A stretch of DNA of 64,000 nucleotides from Eustoma russellianum (Eukaryota > Streptophyta > Magnoliopsida > Gentianales > Gentianaceae), in contig AP025067.1 in assembly GCA_036186865.1 (NCBI GenBank), positions 26,993,853 through 27,057,852 on the forward strand, read 5' to 3'. The notes beneath the pieces were generated by a model. That model ran no database searches, was not told where the DNA came from, and was given only the letters and a program-made list of their open reading frames with translations. Position 1 is the first letter of the stretch; the number at the start of each line of letters is the position of its first letter. The translations under genes and the position numbers were made by a program. Shown piece by piece: positions 1 to 10,291 of the stretch.

Positions 1-133
1 CAGCTTGACGCAATTTTCACTATGGGTCAACCTCTGTAGGTTTCTAACACATAAGTATGGTTGCGTACATCCGGCCTCTCATACTCCGTCATAGACAGGA
101 GACTTTTAAGCAATAGAGTAATGTTGTCGTTGT
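1..133 (+). repeat. SINE-like repeat (TTG-tail family 1), 5'-truncated by window edge
   Basis: This is the 3' half of a dispersed repeat that recurs at least eight more times in the window. Shared marks are GTTGCGTACATCC, a short imperfect hairpin (CATACTCCG...AGGCGGGAGCC in better copies) and a tail ending in TTGTTGTTGT-like triplets. TTG-tailed SINEs are known from asterids (for example the tobacco TS family); membership of a named family is inference. Confidence 0.6.
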
Positions 134-679
134 AAAAACTTCTAATGGTATTTTGAAGAGGCTCGAACTCAAAACACGTAAATCATTGACTAAGTTTTTT
201 ACCCTCAAGCAGCCCCATCAAGATACTTGTATGACTTATCTTATTTTATTAGCACCGGCCTAAGACAAATATGGCAACCCTTATTTTATTAGCACCTGCC
301 TAAGACAAATATGGTAACCAATTTGGTCAAGATTCACAAAAAAAAAAAAAATAGTGTGGATATTTCAAATGGAACATCCAAAATAAACTTATCCTTAAAT
401 ATTTCTTCCTCCTTTCCCTTACATGTTCCTTTATTTTATTTGAAGAATTTTAAAATGTTGTTTATTTTTTATATTGGTAGCACCAATATTTTGCATATTT
501 TTCAAGACATCATTGATTAGAATATAGTCGTGTAGTGAACCTCTTTCTTTTACTTTGTCTCTAAAAAACACACGCGCACACACATATATCCAAGTTTAGA
601 ATAAAGTATATATATACCTGCCATAAGTATATACATGCATATATTAATTCATTTAACTTTATCCAGCGTCATCTGAGCT
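134..679. other. Intergenic stretch with a short tandem duplication
   Basis: No gene is seen. A unit of about 40 bp beginning TTATTTTATTAGCACC occurs twice in tandem at about 240-318. The rest is AT-rich and the short ORFs here look like chance. Confidence 0.5.
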
Positions 680-812
680 CGAATCATGGCCCCACATTTT
701 TGGCATAAATTGTAAGGTAAGAATGTATACATCAGATCGCGGAATGATCCGTTCTCTCCTCGGAACCTGTGCAAACGCAACAACATAGTGCACTGGGAAC
801 GTCCTTTTAAAT
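680..812 (+). repeat. Au-like SINE, degenerate
   Basis: The order of marks fits the plant Au SINE: a GCTCGAATC box-B-like motif, GTAAGGTAAGAATGTATACATC, a GATCGCGGAATGATCC stem and a terminal GTGCACTGGGAACGTCCTTTT. Similar copies lie near 24.7, 37.6, 42.5 and 42.8 kb. Confidence 0.6.
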
Positions 813-859
813 TTATATCCAAGTTTGGAATAAAGTTATAGACAAACAATAATTCCATC

Positions 860-932
860 CCAAGGAATAGAGGGTTTGTTTCAAATTAGACCTCATTTTT
901 ATATGTACCTGTATAGATGACACAATAATATA
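860..932 (-). repeat. Left half of a SINE (family 2) split by element A
   Basis: The text ending GATGACACAATAATATA is continued after element A by AATATAGACATGATGTGTTAGTGTGTTAGTG at 17791-17822. The same contiguous text occurs near 51440-51485, so one SINE copy was cut in two by the retrotransposon. ATATA at 928-932 and 17792-17796 is the target duplication. Confidence 0.75.
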
Positions 933-1650
933 TGTTGAAAGAAATCTTGGAAATGAGTTTGTCTAAAGTTGGTGAGCACAATATTTTGAGTTTAATTATG
1001 ATTAGTATCCGTTAATCAAAAATAGAAATTAATTAGTCCTAAATTATCTACGTAAAGAGTAGATGATTTTAGGCTTTTGAATCACTCAATTTCGATAATA
1101 GGTTAATGAGAAATTAATGCTCAGAATATGAGTAAAAATTGGTTGCAAATTAGAAAATTGGTGATGTGGCTTCATGAGAAGAAGACACGTCACCTTTTTG
1201 CAAATATACCACATTGGCAAATTGAAGGGAAAAAGCCACCAAATATAGTGTTAGGAGAGGCACTTTAGATGTGCCCTAAGGGCAAGAGAATTTTTAACCG
1301 GAGGGAAGACGCAGATGGCTGCCACACAAGCGTGCGCGCGGCCGCCGCCACCTGCCCGTCCGTCCGGCCAGCTCGGCTCGGCTCGGCTCGTGGCTTGTGG
1401 CTCGCCCGCTTCTTATCTTTTTGGAAAAAATTTCTTTTAAATTTTTCCAGAAAATAAGTTACCTGATCCTACATTTATGATTTAATCATACGACCTAACG
1501 GCTCAGATTAAGCTGGCAGTTTCAGTTGACTGATTCCTATCAGTCGTGGGTCATTGGCCATCAGAGGCGCTCGTGGGGTGCATGGTGATCATAGGGGTTA
1601 CTTGCCGATCACTGCAGTCGTGGGTTGCCGTAACCTCCAAGATTTCCCTC

Positions 1651-1659
1651 TATAAATGG
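1651..1659 (+). promoter_or_regulatory. LTR A TATA box
   Basis: TATAAATGG follows CTCCAAGATTTCCC and is conserved in the 3' LTR at 17237-17245. It is the likely core promoter of element A transcripts. Confidence 0.65.
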
Positions 1660-1944
1660 AGGCAATGCTTTGCCTATGAAAAACAACGAAATTTTTCTTC
1701 TCTTCTCCTGCTGCATACGAGCATTCTGCATAAACTATTGCTGCATACTGCATACACTGCTGCTGCATTTCATCAATCCAAGAAGTCATAACACTTGTCA
1801 GATTCGTGGATTTCTTACGTAGTAGTGCCACTCGTTGGAACTGTTAGCCGTTGTATCCTGGGAGACATTTGCAATTTCTGGTTAGGCACAGTATACCGGA
1901 GCAATTCGTCTTAAGGACAGAGTCCTGGACTCACCTCGGTTTGT

Positions 1945-2170
1945 TTGTTGAGCTCATCCCTGTGTTGAGCTCATCCCTGCGTTGAGTTCTTCTTTGTGCT
2001 GAGCTCTTCCTGTGCTGAGCTCTGCTCATCCTACGTTGAGCTCAGCTCTTCCTGCGTTGAGCTCAGCTCATTCCTGTGCTGGCCTCAGCTCTTCCCTGTG
2101 CTGGCCTCAGCTCATCCCTGTGCTGGCCTCAGCTCATCCCTGTGCTGAGCTCTGCTCATCCTTGTGCTGT
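1945..2170 (+). repeat. GAGCTC-rich minisatellite inside LTR A
   Basis: About a dozen imperfect units of 15-22 bp of the form (C)TGTGCTGAGCTCATCC or CTGTGCTGGCCTCAGCTC. A counterpart lies at 17525-17735 in the 3' LTR with a different order of units, so the array has changed since insertion. Confidence 0.85.
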
Positions 2171-2247
2171 ACAGATTGTATATGAGGCTACAATCTTAAG
2201 ACAAATTGCGTGCGGTTTTGTACTGGTTTATTTACAGAAACTGAAAC

Positions 2248-3675
2248 GTGATGGAGAACGAAAGCTCTAACTCGTTCAATGCTACGCACATTGGCGCTGA
2301 GGAACAGAATAGTGCTGTTCCAGTTGCACCTACTGTTGCTACACCCATTTCTGCACCTGTTCCTGCTGCTGGACAGGTTGAGAAGTCTGAGAAGTTTGGA
2401 GGCAGTTTCTTCAAACGCTGGCAGAAAACGATGTTGTTTTTCTTGACAGCGTTGGGCTTGGCAAAGATGCTGACCGAAGATCCTCCGGAGGTGGTTCCGG
2501 TTGAAGATCCGAATATGAACATGCACAACAATTTGATGGCTGAAGCATGGAATTTTAACAATTATGTATGCTTGAGTCATATTTTGAGTTGTTCAGATAA
2601 TTCATTGTACGGACTGTAATGTACTTATAAAACTGCAAAGTCACTATGGATGGCCTTAGATAAGAAGAACCGCATGGAGTATGCCGGTACAAAGAAGTTT
2701 GTCGTTGGCAAATTTCTTGATTTTAAAATGTCAGACTCCAAGATTGTTGTTTCTCAGATTGAGGAACTTCAGATGTTGGTGGCCGAAACAGAAGAAGATG
2801 GCATGTCGCTTAGTGAATCTTTCATAGTGGCGTCTGTGATTGAGAAGCTACCTCTTTCGTGGAGGGAATTCAGAAGCTATCTCAAACACAAGCGAAAGGA
2901 GATGACTTTGGAGGATCTGATTGTTCGACTCCGTATTGAGGAGGACAACCGCGGATCTGAAAGAAAGCCAAGTTCGAGCTCTGGTCATGCAAAGGCTCAT
3001 GTCGCAGAGGCGAAGAAAAAGAAAAAGAGAAATCCTGTCGGAGTGAACCCTAAAGGCAAGAAAGTTGTCAAAAAGTTCACTGGAAAATGTTCTAACTGTG
3101 GAATTCAGGGGCACCGCAATATTGACTGCCGTAAGCCCAAGAAGAAGCAGGAAAAAGCAAAAGCCAACCTTGTCAGTCAGATGGATGATCTAGATTTGTG
3201 CGCTGTTGTTTCTGAATGCAACGCGATTGGAAATCCTCGTGAATGGTGGGTGGACACTGGAGCCACTCGACACGTCTGCGCCAACAGGTCGATGTTCAGA
3301 GACTATTCTCCGGCGAAGAATAATGAAAAGCTGCACATGGGAAACTCTGATAGCTCGAAGATTGAAGGTTCGGGCAATGTGATTCTAAAGATGACTTCAG
3401 GAAAGGAATTGACTCTGCGAGATGTACTACACGTTTCTAACATCTGCAAGAACTTAGTTTCTGGAGCTTTATTAGTCGGTCATGGTTTTAGACTAGTATT
3501 TGATTGTAATAAATTTATTCTGAGTAAGAATGAGATATTTCTGGGGAAGGGGTACTTGACTGACAACATGTTCAAACTTAGTGTGATGACTGTTGTACCC
3601 AAGAAAACTTTGCCCGAAGAGGCTAATAAGAATGCTCCTACTTCTGCTTATATACTTAAGTCTTCTTGTTTATGA
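2248..3675 (+). pseudogene. Element A gag-protease (broken)
   Basis: One reading frame holds copia Gag and protease but is broken by TAA at 2617-2619 and closes at TGA 3673-3675. It starts at ATG 2248, only 55 bases after the LTR. Visible parts: an N-terminal Gag region with FFKRWQKTMLFFL; a C-terminal Gag region ending in RLRIEEDNR; a CCHC zinc knuckle (CSNCGIQGHRNIDC) near 3090; and an aspartic protease site WVDTGATRH near 3250. Gag packages the element RNA and the protease would mature the polyprotein. The early stop means no full Gag can be made. Confidence 0.85.
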
Positions 3676-3687
3676 CATTTTTGTTTG

Positions 3688-5093
3688 TGACATGTTAATT
3701 ACAAGTCAATACAAAGGATGATTAATCTTGACTTATTACCCAAACTGAACATTAACAAAGAAAAATGCCAAGTCTGTGTTGAAGCGAAAATAACAAAGAC
3801 GCCATTTCCTTCAATAGAAAGGAACACTGAACCTTTGGATTTAATTCATACCGATGTGTGTGATTTAAAGTTTGTGCAAACAAAAGGTGGTAAAAAGTAT
3901 TTCGTAACTTTTATCGACGATTGCACACGATACTGTTATGTTTATTTTCTAAGTAGCAAAGACGAGGCCATTGATGCTTTCAAGGACTATAAAAATGAAG
4001 TTGAGAATCAACTTAGCAAACGAATTAAGACGATTCGTAGTGATAGAGGTGGCGAATATGATGCACCGTATAATGAATATTATTCAGAATATGGCATTAT
4101 TCATCAAACAACTACACCATACTCACCTCAATCGAATGGTATTGCTGAACGCAAAAACCATACTCTAAAAGAGATGATGAATGCTATGTTGATAAGTTCG
4201 GTTTACCTCAGAACTTGTGAGGGGAGCAATTCTCTCAGCCAACGTCATTTTAAATAGAATTCCATCTAAGAAGATGGATGAAACCCCATACGAGCTTTGA
4301 AAAGGCCATAAGCCTAGTTACAAATACTTGAAAGTGTGGGAGTGTCTGGCGAAGGTTGCAGTAACCAAACCAAGACGAGTTAGAATTGGTCCTAAAACAA
4401 TTGATTGCATATTCATAGGATATGCAACTAACAGTAGTGCATATCGATTCTTGGTGCACAAGTCGAACATTCCTGACATACATGAGAATGTTGTCATAGA
4501 ATTAAGAAATGCAGTGTTATTTGAAGATGTCTTTCCAAAGAAAGACAAAAACAACGAAGAAACAAGCACTAGTAAGCGAGTGCGTGAGACGACTGCTCAA
4601 GAAATTGAGGAACCGCGTCAAAGCAAACGAGCCAGAATACCAACATCTTTTGGACCAGATTTTCTAACATATTTGGTAGAAAACGATCCAAAAACCTTTT
4701 CTGAGGCGATGTCAACTCCATAAGCTCCCTTCTGGAAAGAGGCAGTAAACAATGAAATAGAATCGATTATTCAAAATCACACTTGGGAGCTGGTTGATCT
4801 TCCACCATGAAGTAAACCACTCGGATGCAAGTGGATCTTTAAGAAAAAGCTGAAAGAGGATGGGTCTATTGACAAGTACAAGGCCCGATTGGTAGCTAAA
4901 GGCTATCGACAAAAGGAAGGCTTTGACGTTTTTGATACCTACTCACCGGTAACTAGGATCACTTCAATAAGGATGCTAGTTGCTATCGCTGCAGTCTACG
5001 ACTTAGAAATCCATCAGATGGATGTGAAGACTGTCTTCCTGAACAGTGAGTTAGAAGAAGAAATTTATATGGAGCAACCTGAAGGGTTTGCTG
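3688..5093 (+). pseudogene. Element A integrase and 5' part of reverse transcriptase (broken)
   Basis: Integrase core motifs are seen: HTDVC (first Asp), RSDRGGEY (second Asp) and IAERKN (Glu). The zinc-finger part just upstream is damaged, with a TGA where GGA is expected at 3688. A frameshift near 4200 and TGG-to-TGA changes near 4300 and 4807 break the frame, and TAA stands at 4721. Reverse transcriptase begins with ELVDLPP and continues through MDVKTVFLNSELEEEIYM, then stops at the insertion of element B after the QPEGF motif. The second half resumes at 14827. Confidence 0.85.
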
Positions 5094-7600
5094 TGTTGAA
5101 AAATATGTTTGGATAATTTTCAAAGTCATGATTTTAAGTGTTACATGTCACATATGGTGTTATAAATGAAAAAGATGAATAAGTGAAGAAAAATGATATT
5201 GATGTTTAGTTTTTTTTTGAAATAATTTTCTAAAATGTGATGAATTGGTTGTTTTCATTTGTGTATGATTTATACATGTTCATTATGTGAATATTATGTG
5301 TTTTTGGTGATTATTATTGTCCTGTGACTAACATGCCTTGGAAGTTTCTACAACTTACCAAAAAGGGCAAAATTGGTATTTTGAGTTTTGTAGGAACATG
5401 ATATGGTGGAAATATTTCAAGAGCATATTCTTATACTATTTATCATGACAAAGTTGATATCATGATTATTTATGACCATCCGGGTCATTTCTTGAGTTTT
5501 CTTACACCAGGGGTATTTTGGTCATTTTACCCCCAAGGGTATTTTTGGTATTTTCACTCAAGGAATCTCTTGAGTATATTATTATCTTCATTCTGGAGCT
5601 GTGTTATTATTATTTTGAAGATAATATGGTGATCTTATATCTTATTCTCTCAACCGATGATATTATTGACTATAGCTGGATATGTGACGATTTGAGATGT
5701 CACATTCTATTTTTTCTCGAAGACCCTCTTATATATGTTATAAGAGAACATTTATCATCATTATTCAGAGATATTAAAGGTGTCAAAGGTGTGGAAATGA
5801 TCTCAACATATAAGAAGAAATATTGGGAAATTTCGGTGTTACACGTTGACATAATCTTGTCAAGTGTTATCTATTTATTTCTTCTTCAAAAATCTGAGTT
5901 GCTACACTTATATATATGTGGAAAAACGTGACTAATCAGGTAGACATGATGTGGTATTCATTTTATGAGTTGGAGACAAGTGGACCAACCAAAAAGGAGC
6001 TAGTTGGCAAAATTGCCAACTTGGATTTTTTCTAAATATAGCCAACGGCTATATGGTTTCTTGGATTATTTTTCAGCAGATTTTTTGAAGTCAAATGGAG
6101 CTCTCACATGCCCTATTATGTTGCTTGAAGTTGAGGATAATTTGGTGGTATTATCATTTCTTATTTAATTAAGAAAAAGAAAAGAACAAAAAACACTTTT
6201 GAAATGTAGCCAACGGCTACATCCTTCTTGGAGCTGAATTTTTCAATTTGAAATTGGTCTCCCACATACCTATTATCTTGCCAAAGAGTTGAGAAGATGG
6301 TGGAATGGTTATGGCCTTATTATCTTCTTGGTTTCAAGATAATTCCAAGACAAATCCAAGGTGTAATTTTCGGCCACATCATTTTGCCAAGGTGGACCAA
6401 TCATGGTGTTTTATTTTGCCAAGTGTACAAAGCCAACCAATGATGAGAAGACATTTGAAGTTGATGATGAAGATAATGACACATTGGCATTCTTATCTTC
6501 AAGGCTCAAATCACACTATAAATAGAGGCATTGGTGAAGAAGATGAAACACACTTGAAGCTCACAAGCATTCTATAGCTTTCATATTCATCTTCTTGTTC
6601 TTGTTGTTGTATTTTGTTGTAGCAAAGTTGTTCTTAATATTTTGGTGAGCTACAAGCCTCTTGAGCTTCATTTGTAAGATTGATTAGCCATCTTTATAAG
6701 GCTACATCAATAGGTGTTGGAGGTATTGCAACTAAGTGTTGCTTAGAAGGTGATTATCCAAGTCTTGAGTAGGGTTGGTGTATAACCCAAGGATCAAGCT
6801 TGGCTCTTGTTGTAAGGTGTTCATATCATAGTGAAATCCAAGGAAAGGTGTTCCTTGGGACTGGAGTAGGTCACATTGACCGAACCAGGATAAAACCTCG
6901 GTGTTCTTCTCTTGTTTCTTTATTTCTATTTTCTGTCCGTTTTTGACTGCAGTTTTCACCCAACTTCACACAATTTGAAAAAATAGCTAAACATTTTCAA
7001 AATTCGTGATTTTTGGTGGAGTTATACTTCAGACTGTTAGCTTTCATTTGCAACAAGAATCACTTGATTTGAGCAAGTAAAAGTTAGTCTTTCAGTCTTT
7101 GCAAGATAACTGCTCCAATCTGGCTGCAATCTGACCAGTTTTGAGAAAAGTTAAATTCTGTATTTTTCAAGAATTGTTTGAGGTCAGGGCCTTTTGGAAA
7201 CTTCATCTACACATCCTAAGGAGTGTTTTGATATAAAGATCAACCTTTTTGGTTGAGTATTCAAAGAGAAACACTATTTTCAAAATCAGCAACATTCTGT
7301 CCAATTCTGTCCAGATTGACCATCTAAATCTTTTAATTTGTTTGAAGGGTCAAACGATCTTATTTTTGTCTGATTTTTGGACAGAGTCTTGTTAACTCAT
7401 TTAAGTTTAATTCTAGAAAGTTTCATAATTTTTGGAGTTGTGTACAATTATTTGTGAATTTTTGAAAAACGGGTTCTGAATCTGAGTTGGTCTCAGATTC
7501 TGTTTTCAAGGGGATTTTAACAAAGGGTTGTAGTGTAATTTCCGCTAACCACTATTCACCCCCCCTCTAGTGGTGTTCATTGCAGGTGCACGGTCCAACA
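5094..7600 (+). repeat. 5' LTR of element B
   Basis: 2507 bp from TGTTGAAAAATATG to CGGTCCAACA, AT-rich. TATAAATAG at 6517-6525 is the likely promoter TATA box. The 137-aa and 90-aa ORFs inside have exact or near-exact partners in the other LTR and show no protein signature, so they are not called as genes. Confidence 0.95.
6517..6525 (+). promoter_or_regulatory. LTR B TATA box
   Basis: TATAAATAG followed by AGGCATTGG. The 3' LTR copy is at 13742-13750, with one base changed just upstream. Confidence 0.6.
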
Positions 7601-7602
7601 TT

Positions 7603-7614
7603 TGGTATCAGAGC
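7603..7614 (+). promoter_or_regulatory. Element B primer binding site
   Basis: TGGTATCAGAGC lies two bases after the LTR end and is complementary to the 3' end of plant initiator tRNA-Met, the usual minus-strand primer of copia elements. Confidence 0.9.
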
Positions 7615-7723
7615 TAGACCAACACCACTCAAAAGAAGCAAGATTCAACACCGTACGAACAATACAAGGCCAAGAAACAACAATTCATAATATACTGCTT
7701 GTCTCAAATCAAAGGTACATACT

Positions 7724-8776
7724 ATGGCTATTGTTTCTCACAAAGGTGAGTTGGAAGGTATGTCCACACAACGCCCTCCTCTTTTTGATGGCAATAATTT
7801 TGTTCATTGGAAACTAAGAATGAGGCTATTCTTAATGGCTATAGACATCGATTTATGGTCTATAGTTGAAGATGGGCCGTACATTCCAATGAAAGTTGTA
7901 CAAGTTAGTGGAGTAACTCAAGAGGTTGAAAAATACAAAAGTGAATGGTCATCAGATGATAAAAAGAAAATGTCCATGAATGCTAAAGCTATGCAATTAC
8001 TTTTGAATGGACTTACAACTTCTGAAGCAGGATATGTGTCAAATTGCACAAGTGCACACGACATGTGGAAATCACTTGTATTAAAGCATGAAGGTACTAG
8101 TGGTGTTAAAGAGTCAAAAATAAACATGCTTATGACTGAATTAGAGACTTTCAAAATGTTGCCAAACGAATCCATAACATCTATGGATTTGAGGATTACT
8201 AATATTTTCAATGCCCTTGAAGCTTTAGGGAAGTCATTTTCGAACAATGAAAAGGTTCAAAAGGTGCTACGAAGTCTCCCTGCTGAATGGGATCTAAAGG
8301 TGACTGCAATCGAGGAGACAAAGTCAATCACCAAGATGGATGAATTGATCGGGTCTCTTAAAGTCTATGAGGTAAAACTGAACCAACGAAAGTCTGAATC
8401 GTCTAAGTCATCCAGTAAGTCAATAGCCTTCAAAACAACTGAAACACATGCTAATAACGATGATAGTAATAGTGATACTGAATTAGACGATGACTTGATA
8501 TTGATTGCTAGAAAACTTAGAAAGTTTTTCAAACGCCCAAATAGGAATAGACAACATAATTCTTCTTCTTCTTCTTTTTCTCAATCTAAGAAAAATAACA
8601 CAAACAAATGGTATAATAAAGAATTAAAGTGTTATGAATGCGGTCAAAAAGGACATATTTCATACGATTGTCCAACAAAGAAAAATAATAATAAAAACAA
8701 CAATAATAAACAAGCCAAGGACAAGGAAGCTCAAACGTCAAAGACAAAGGAGTCTAAGGCAAGAAAAGGGAAATGA
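7724..8776 (+). CDS. Element B Gag
   Basis: A 350-aa Gag nucleocapsid precursor. Residues about 20-60 hold PPLFDGNNFVHWKLRM, the conserved Gag start. The middle is the Gag helical region, then a Ser/Asn-rich linker. A CCHC zinc knuckle, CYECGQKGHISYDC, lies near residue 303 and is followed by a Lys/Asn-rich tail. The start at 7724 gives MAIVSHKGELEG. Only a TGA codon (8774-8776) separates it from pol in the same frame, so Gag-Pol synthesis would need readthrough, or the stop is a recent mutation. Confidence 0.88.
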   Translation: MAIVSHKGELEGMSTQRPPLFDGNNFVHWKLRMRLFLMAIDIDLWSIVEDGPYIPMKVVQVSGVTQEVEKYKSEWSSDDKKKMSMNAKAMQLLLNGLTTSEAGYVSNCTSAHDMWKSLVLKHEGTSGVKESKINMLMTELETFKMLPNESITSMDLRITNIFNALEALGKSFSNNEKVQKVLRSLPAEWDLKVTAIEETKSITKMDELIGSLKVYEVKLNQRKSESSKSSSKSIAFKTTETHANNDDSNSDTELDDDLILIARKLRKFFKRPNRNRQHNSSSSSFSQSKKNNTNKWYNKELKCYECGQKGHISYDCPTKKNNNKNNNNKQAKDKEAQTSKTKESKARKGK

Positions 8777-8779
8777 GCA

Positions 8780-10288
8780 ATGAAGGTGAGCACATGGAGC
8801 GACTCATCCGACTCAGAATCCGAAACTGAGGAAGCTCAAGTGTGCTTCGTATCCAACGAGGAAAAATGCAAGGAATGCAAGAAAGAGGCAAAGTCAAAGA
8901 ATCTAAAAACCAAATGGTTTTTAGATAGTGGATGTTCGAGGCATATGACGGGCAACCCCAATCTATTCACCGAACTTGAACATATTGATGGTGGAAAGGT
9001 AACATTCGGTGACAACAACAAAGGAAAATTTGTTGGAAAAGGAACAATCGGGGACCCAAACACATTTCAAATACGAAATGTGTTGCTAGTAAGCAATCTC
9101 TCTTATAATTTACTTAGTATTTCTCAACTTATAGATTGTGGTTATAATGTCTCCTTTCTTCCCAATTCTTGTGATATAATAAATGAAAAAGGAGAAACGG
9201 TTTTAAAAGGAAATAGAGATGGAAATATTTATACCCTTACCTTAGATAACATGTTAAATGCTAAGGTTAAGTGTCTAATATCACATGACTTAGATGTGAA
9301 TTTATGGCATAGAAGATTAGGCCATATAGGAATTTCAACCATTAGGAAATTATCTAAAAAGAATTTAATTAGAGGTATGCCTAAGTTAGACTTAGATAAT
9401 TTTCAAATGTGTGAAACATGTATTAAGGGAAAACACATTAAAGAAACCTTAAAACCGAAACATGAAGTGAGTACTAGTCATGTACTAGAATTGCTTCACT
9501 TAGACTTATTTGGTCCAAGTAGGACAAGAAGTCTAGGTGGACACTACTATGTGTGTGTCATAGTAGACGATTACTCACGCTACACATGGACATTGTTCTT
9601 AACACACAAAGACGATGCTCCATTAGCAATCGAAACCCTTATCAAGCAACTTGAAAACATTTACGAAGAAAATGTCAAAAGAATTAGAAGTGATAGAGGT
9701 GGAGAATTTAAAAATAAAGACGTAATCAAATTTTGTGAACTTTATGGAATAAAACATGAATTCTCACCACCTAGAACACCACAACTCAATGGAGTTGTTG
9801 AACGTAAAAATAGAACGATTCAAGAAGTTGCAAGGACAATGCTGTGTGAAAATAAATTACCTAAGTATTTATGGGCTGAAGCTGTTAACTGTGCATGTTA
9901 TATTATAAATAGGCTCACTATTAGAAAGAAATTAAATAAAACGCCTTATGAATTGCTAAACAATAGACAACCTAAAATAGATTATCTTAAAGTATTTGGA
10001 TGTAAATGTTTTGTGCTAAACACTAAGGATAATCTAGATAAATTTGAACAAAAGTCTATTGAATGTATATTTGTTGGATATTCAACTAACTCAAGAGCAT
10101 ATAGGTGTTATAATCCTGCATCTAGAAAAATAATTGAATCCATACATGTGAAATTCAATGAAAATGCATGCTTTGAAGTTAGTGATAAACATCAACATAA
10201 ACAAGAAACAAATGTTGAAAATATGTTTGATGATGAAGTATTACTTGAGCCTGTACTTGATCATCTAGAACCAACTCCCCCTGAATAA
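8780..10288 (+). CDS. Element B Pol part 1: protease and integrase
   Basis: 502 codons in the same frame as Gag. After an acidic stretch (WSDSSDSESETEE) comes the aspartic protease site WFLDSGCSRHMTG. Integrase follows: a zinc finger (HRRLGH...CETC), then the catalytic Asp in LHLDLFG, Asp in RSDRGGEF and Glu in VVERKN. The chromodomain-free copia tail LKVFGCKCFVLN leads to a TAA (10286-10288) that cuts the polyprotein before reverse transcriptase. The stop makes the element non-autonomous unless it is read through. Confidence 0.9.
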   Translation: MKVSTWSDSSDSESETEEAQVCFVSNEEKCKECKKEAKSKNLKTKWFLDSGCSRHMTGNPNLFTELEHIDGGKVTFGDNNKGKFVGKGTIGDPNTFQIRNVLLVSNLSYNLLSISQLIDCGYNVSFLPNSCDIINEKGETVLKGNRDGNIYTLTLDNMLNAKVKCLISHDLDVNLWHRRLGHIGISTIRKLSKKNLIRGMPKLDLDNFQMCETCIKGKHIKETLKPKHEVSTSHVLELLHLDLFGPSRTRSLGGHYYVCVIVDDYSRYTWTLFLTHKDDAPLAIETLIKQLENIYEENVKRIRSDRGGEFKNKDVIKFCELYGIKHEFSPPRTPQLNGVVERKNRTIQEVARTMLCENKLPKYLWAEAVNCACYIINRLTIRKKLNKTPYELLNNRQPKIDYLKVFGCKCFVLNTKDNLDKFEQKSIECIFVGYSTNSRAYRCYNPASRKIIESIHVKFNENACFEVSDKHQHKQETNVENMFDDEVLLEPVLDHLEPTPPE

Positions 10289-10291
10289 GAC

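Larger units (their letters stand above)
933..2192 (+). repeat. 5' LTR of element A
   Basis: It starts TGTTGAAAG and ends GAGGCTACA. The 3' LTR ends GAGGCTATA and is followed directly by the ATATA duplication, which fixes the border. It includes a TATA box at 1651 and a GAGCTC-rich minisatellite near the R/U5 side. It lacks about 31 bp near its end that the 3' LTR has. Confidence 0.88.

Noticed and set aside
5518..5931. A 137-aa ORF, found identically at 12743-13156
   Set aside because: It lies in both LTRs of element B, has no protein signature and is identical only because the LTRs are; not a gene.
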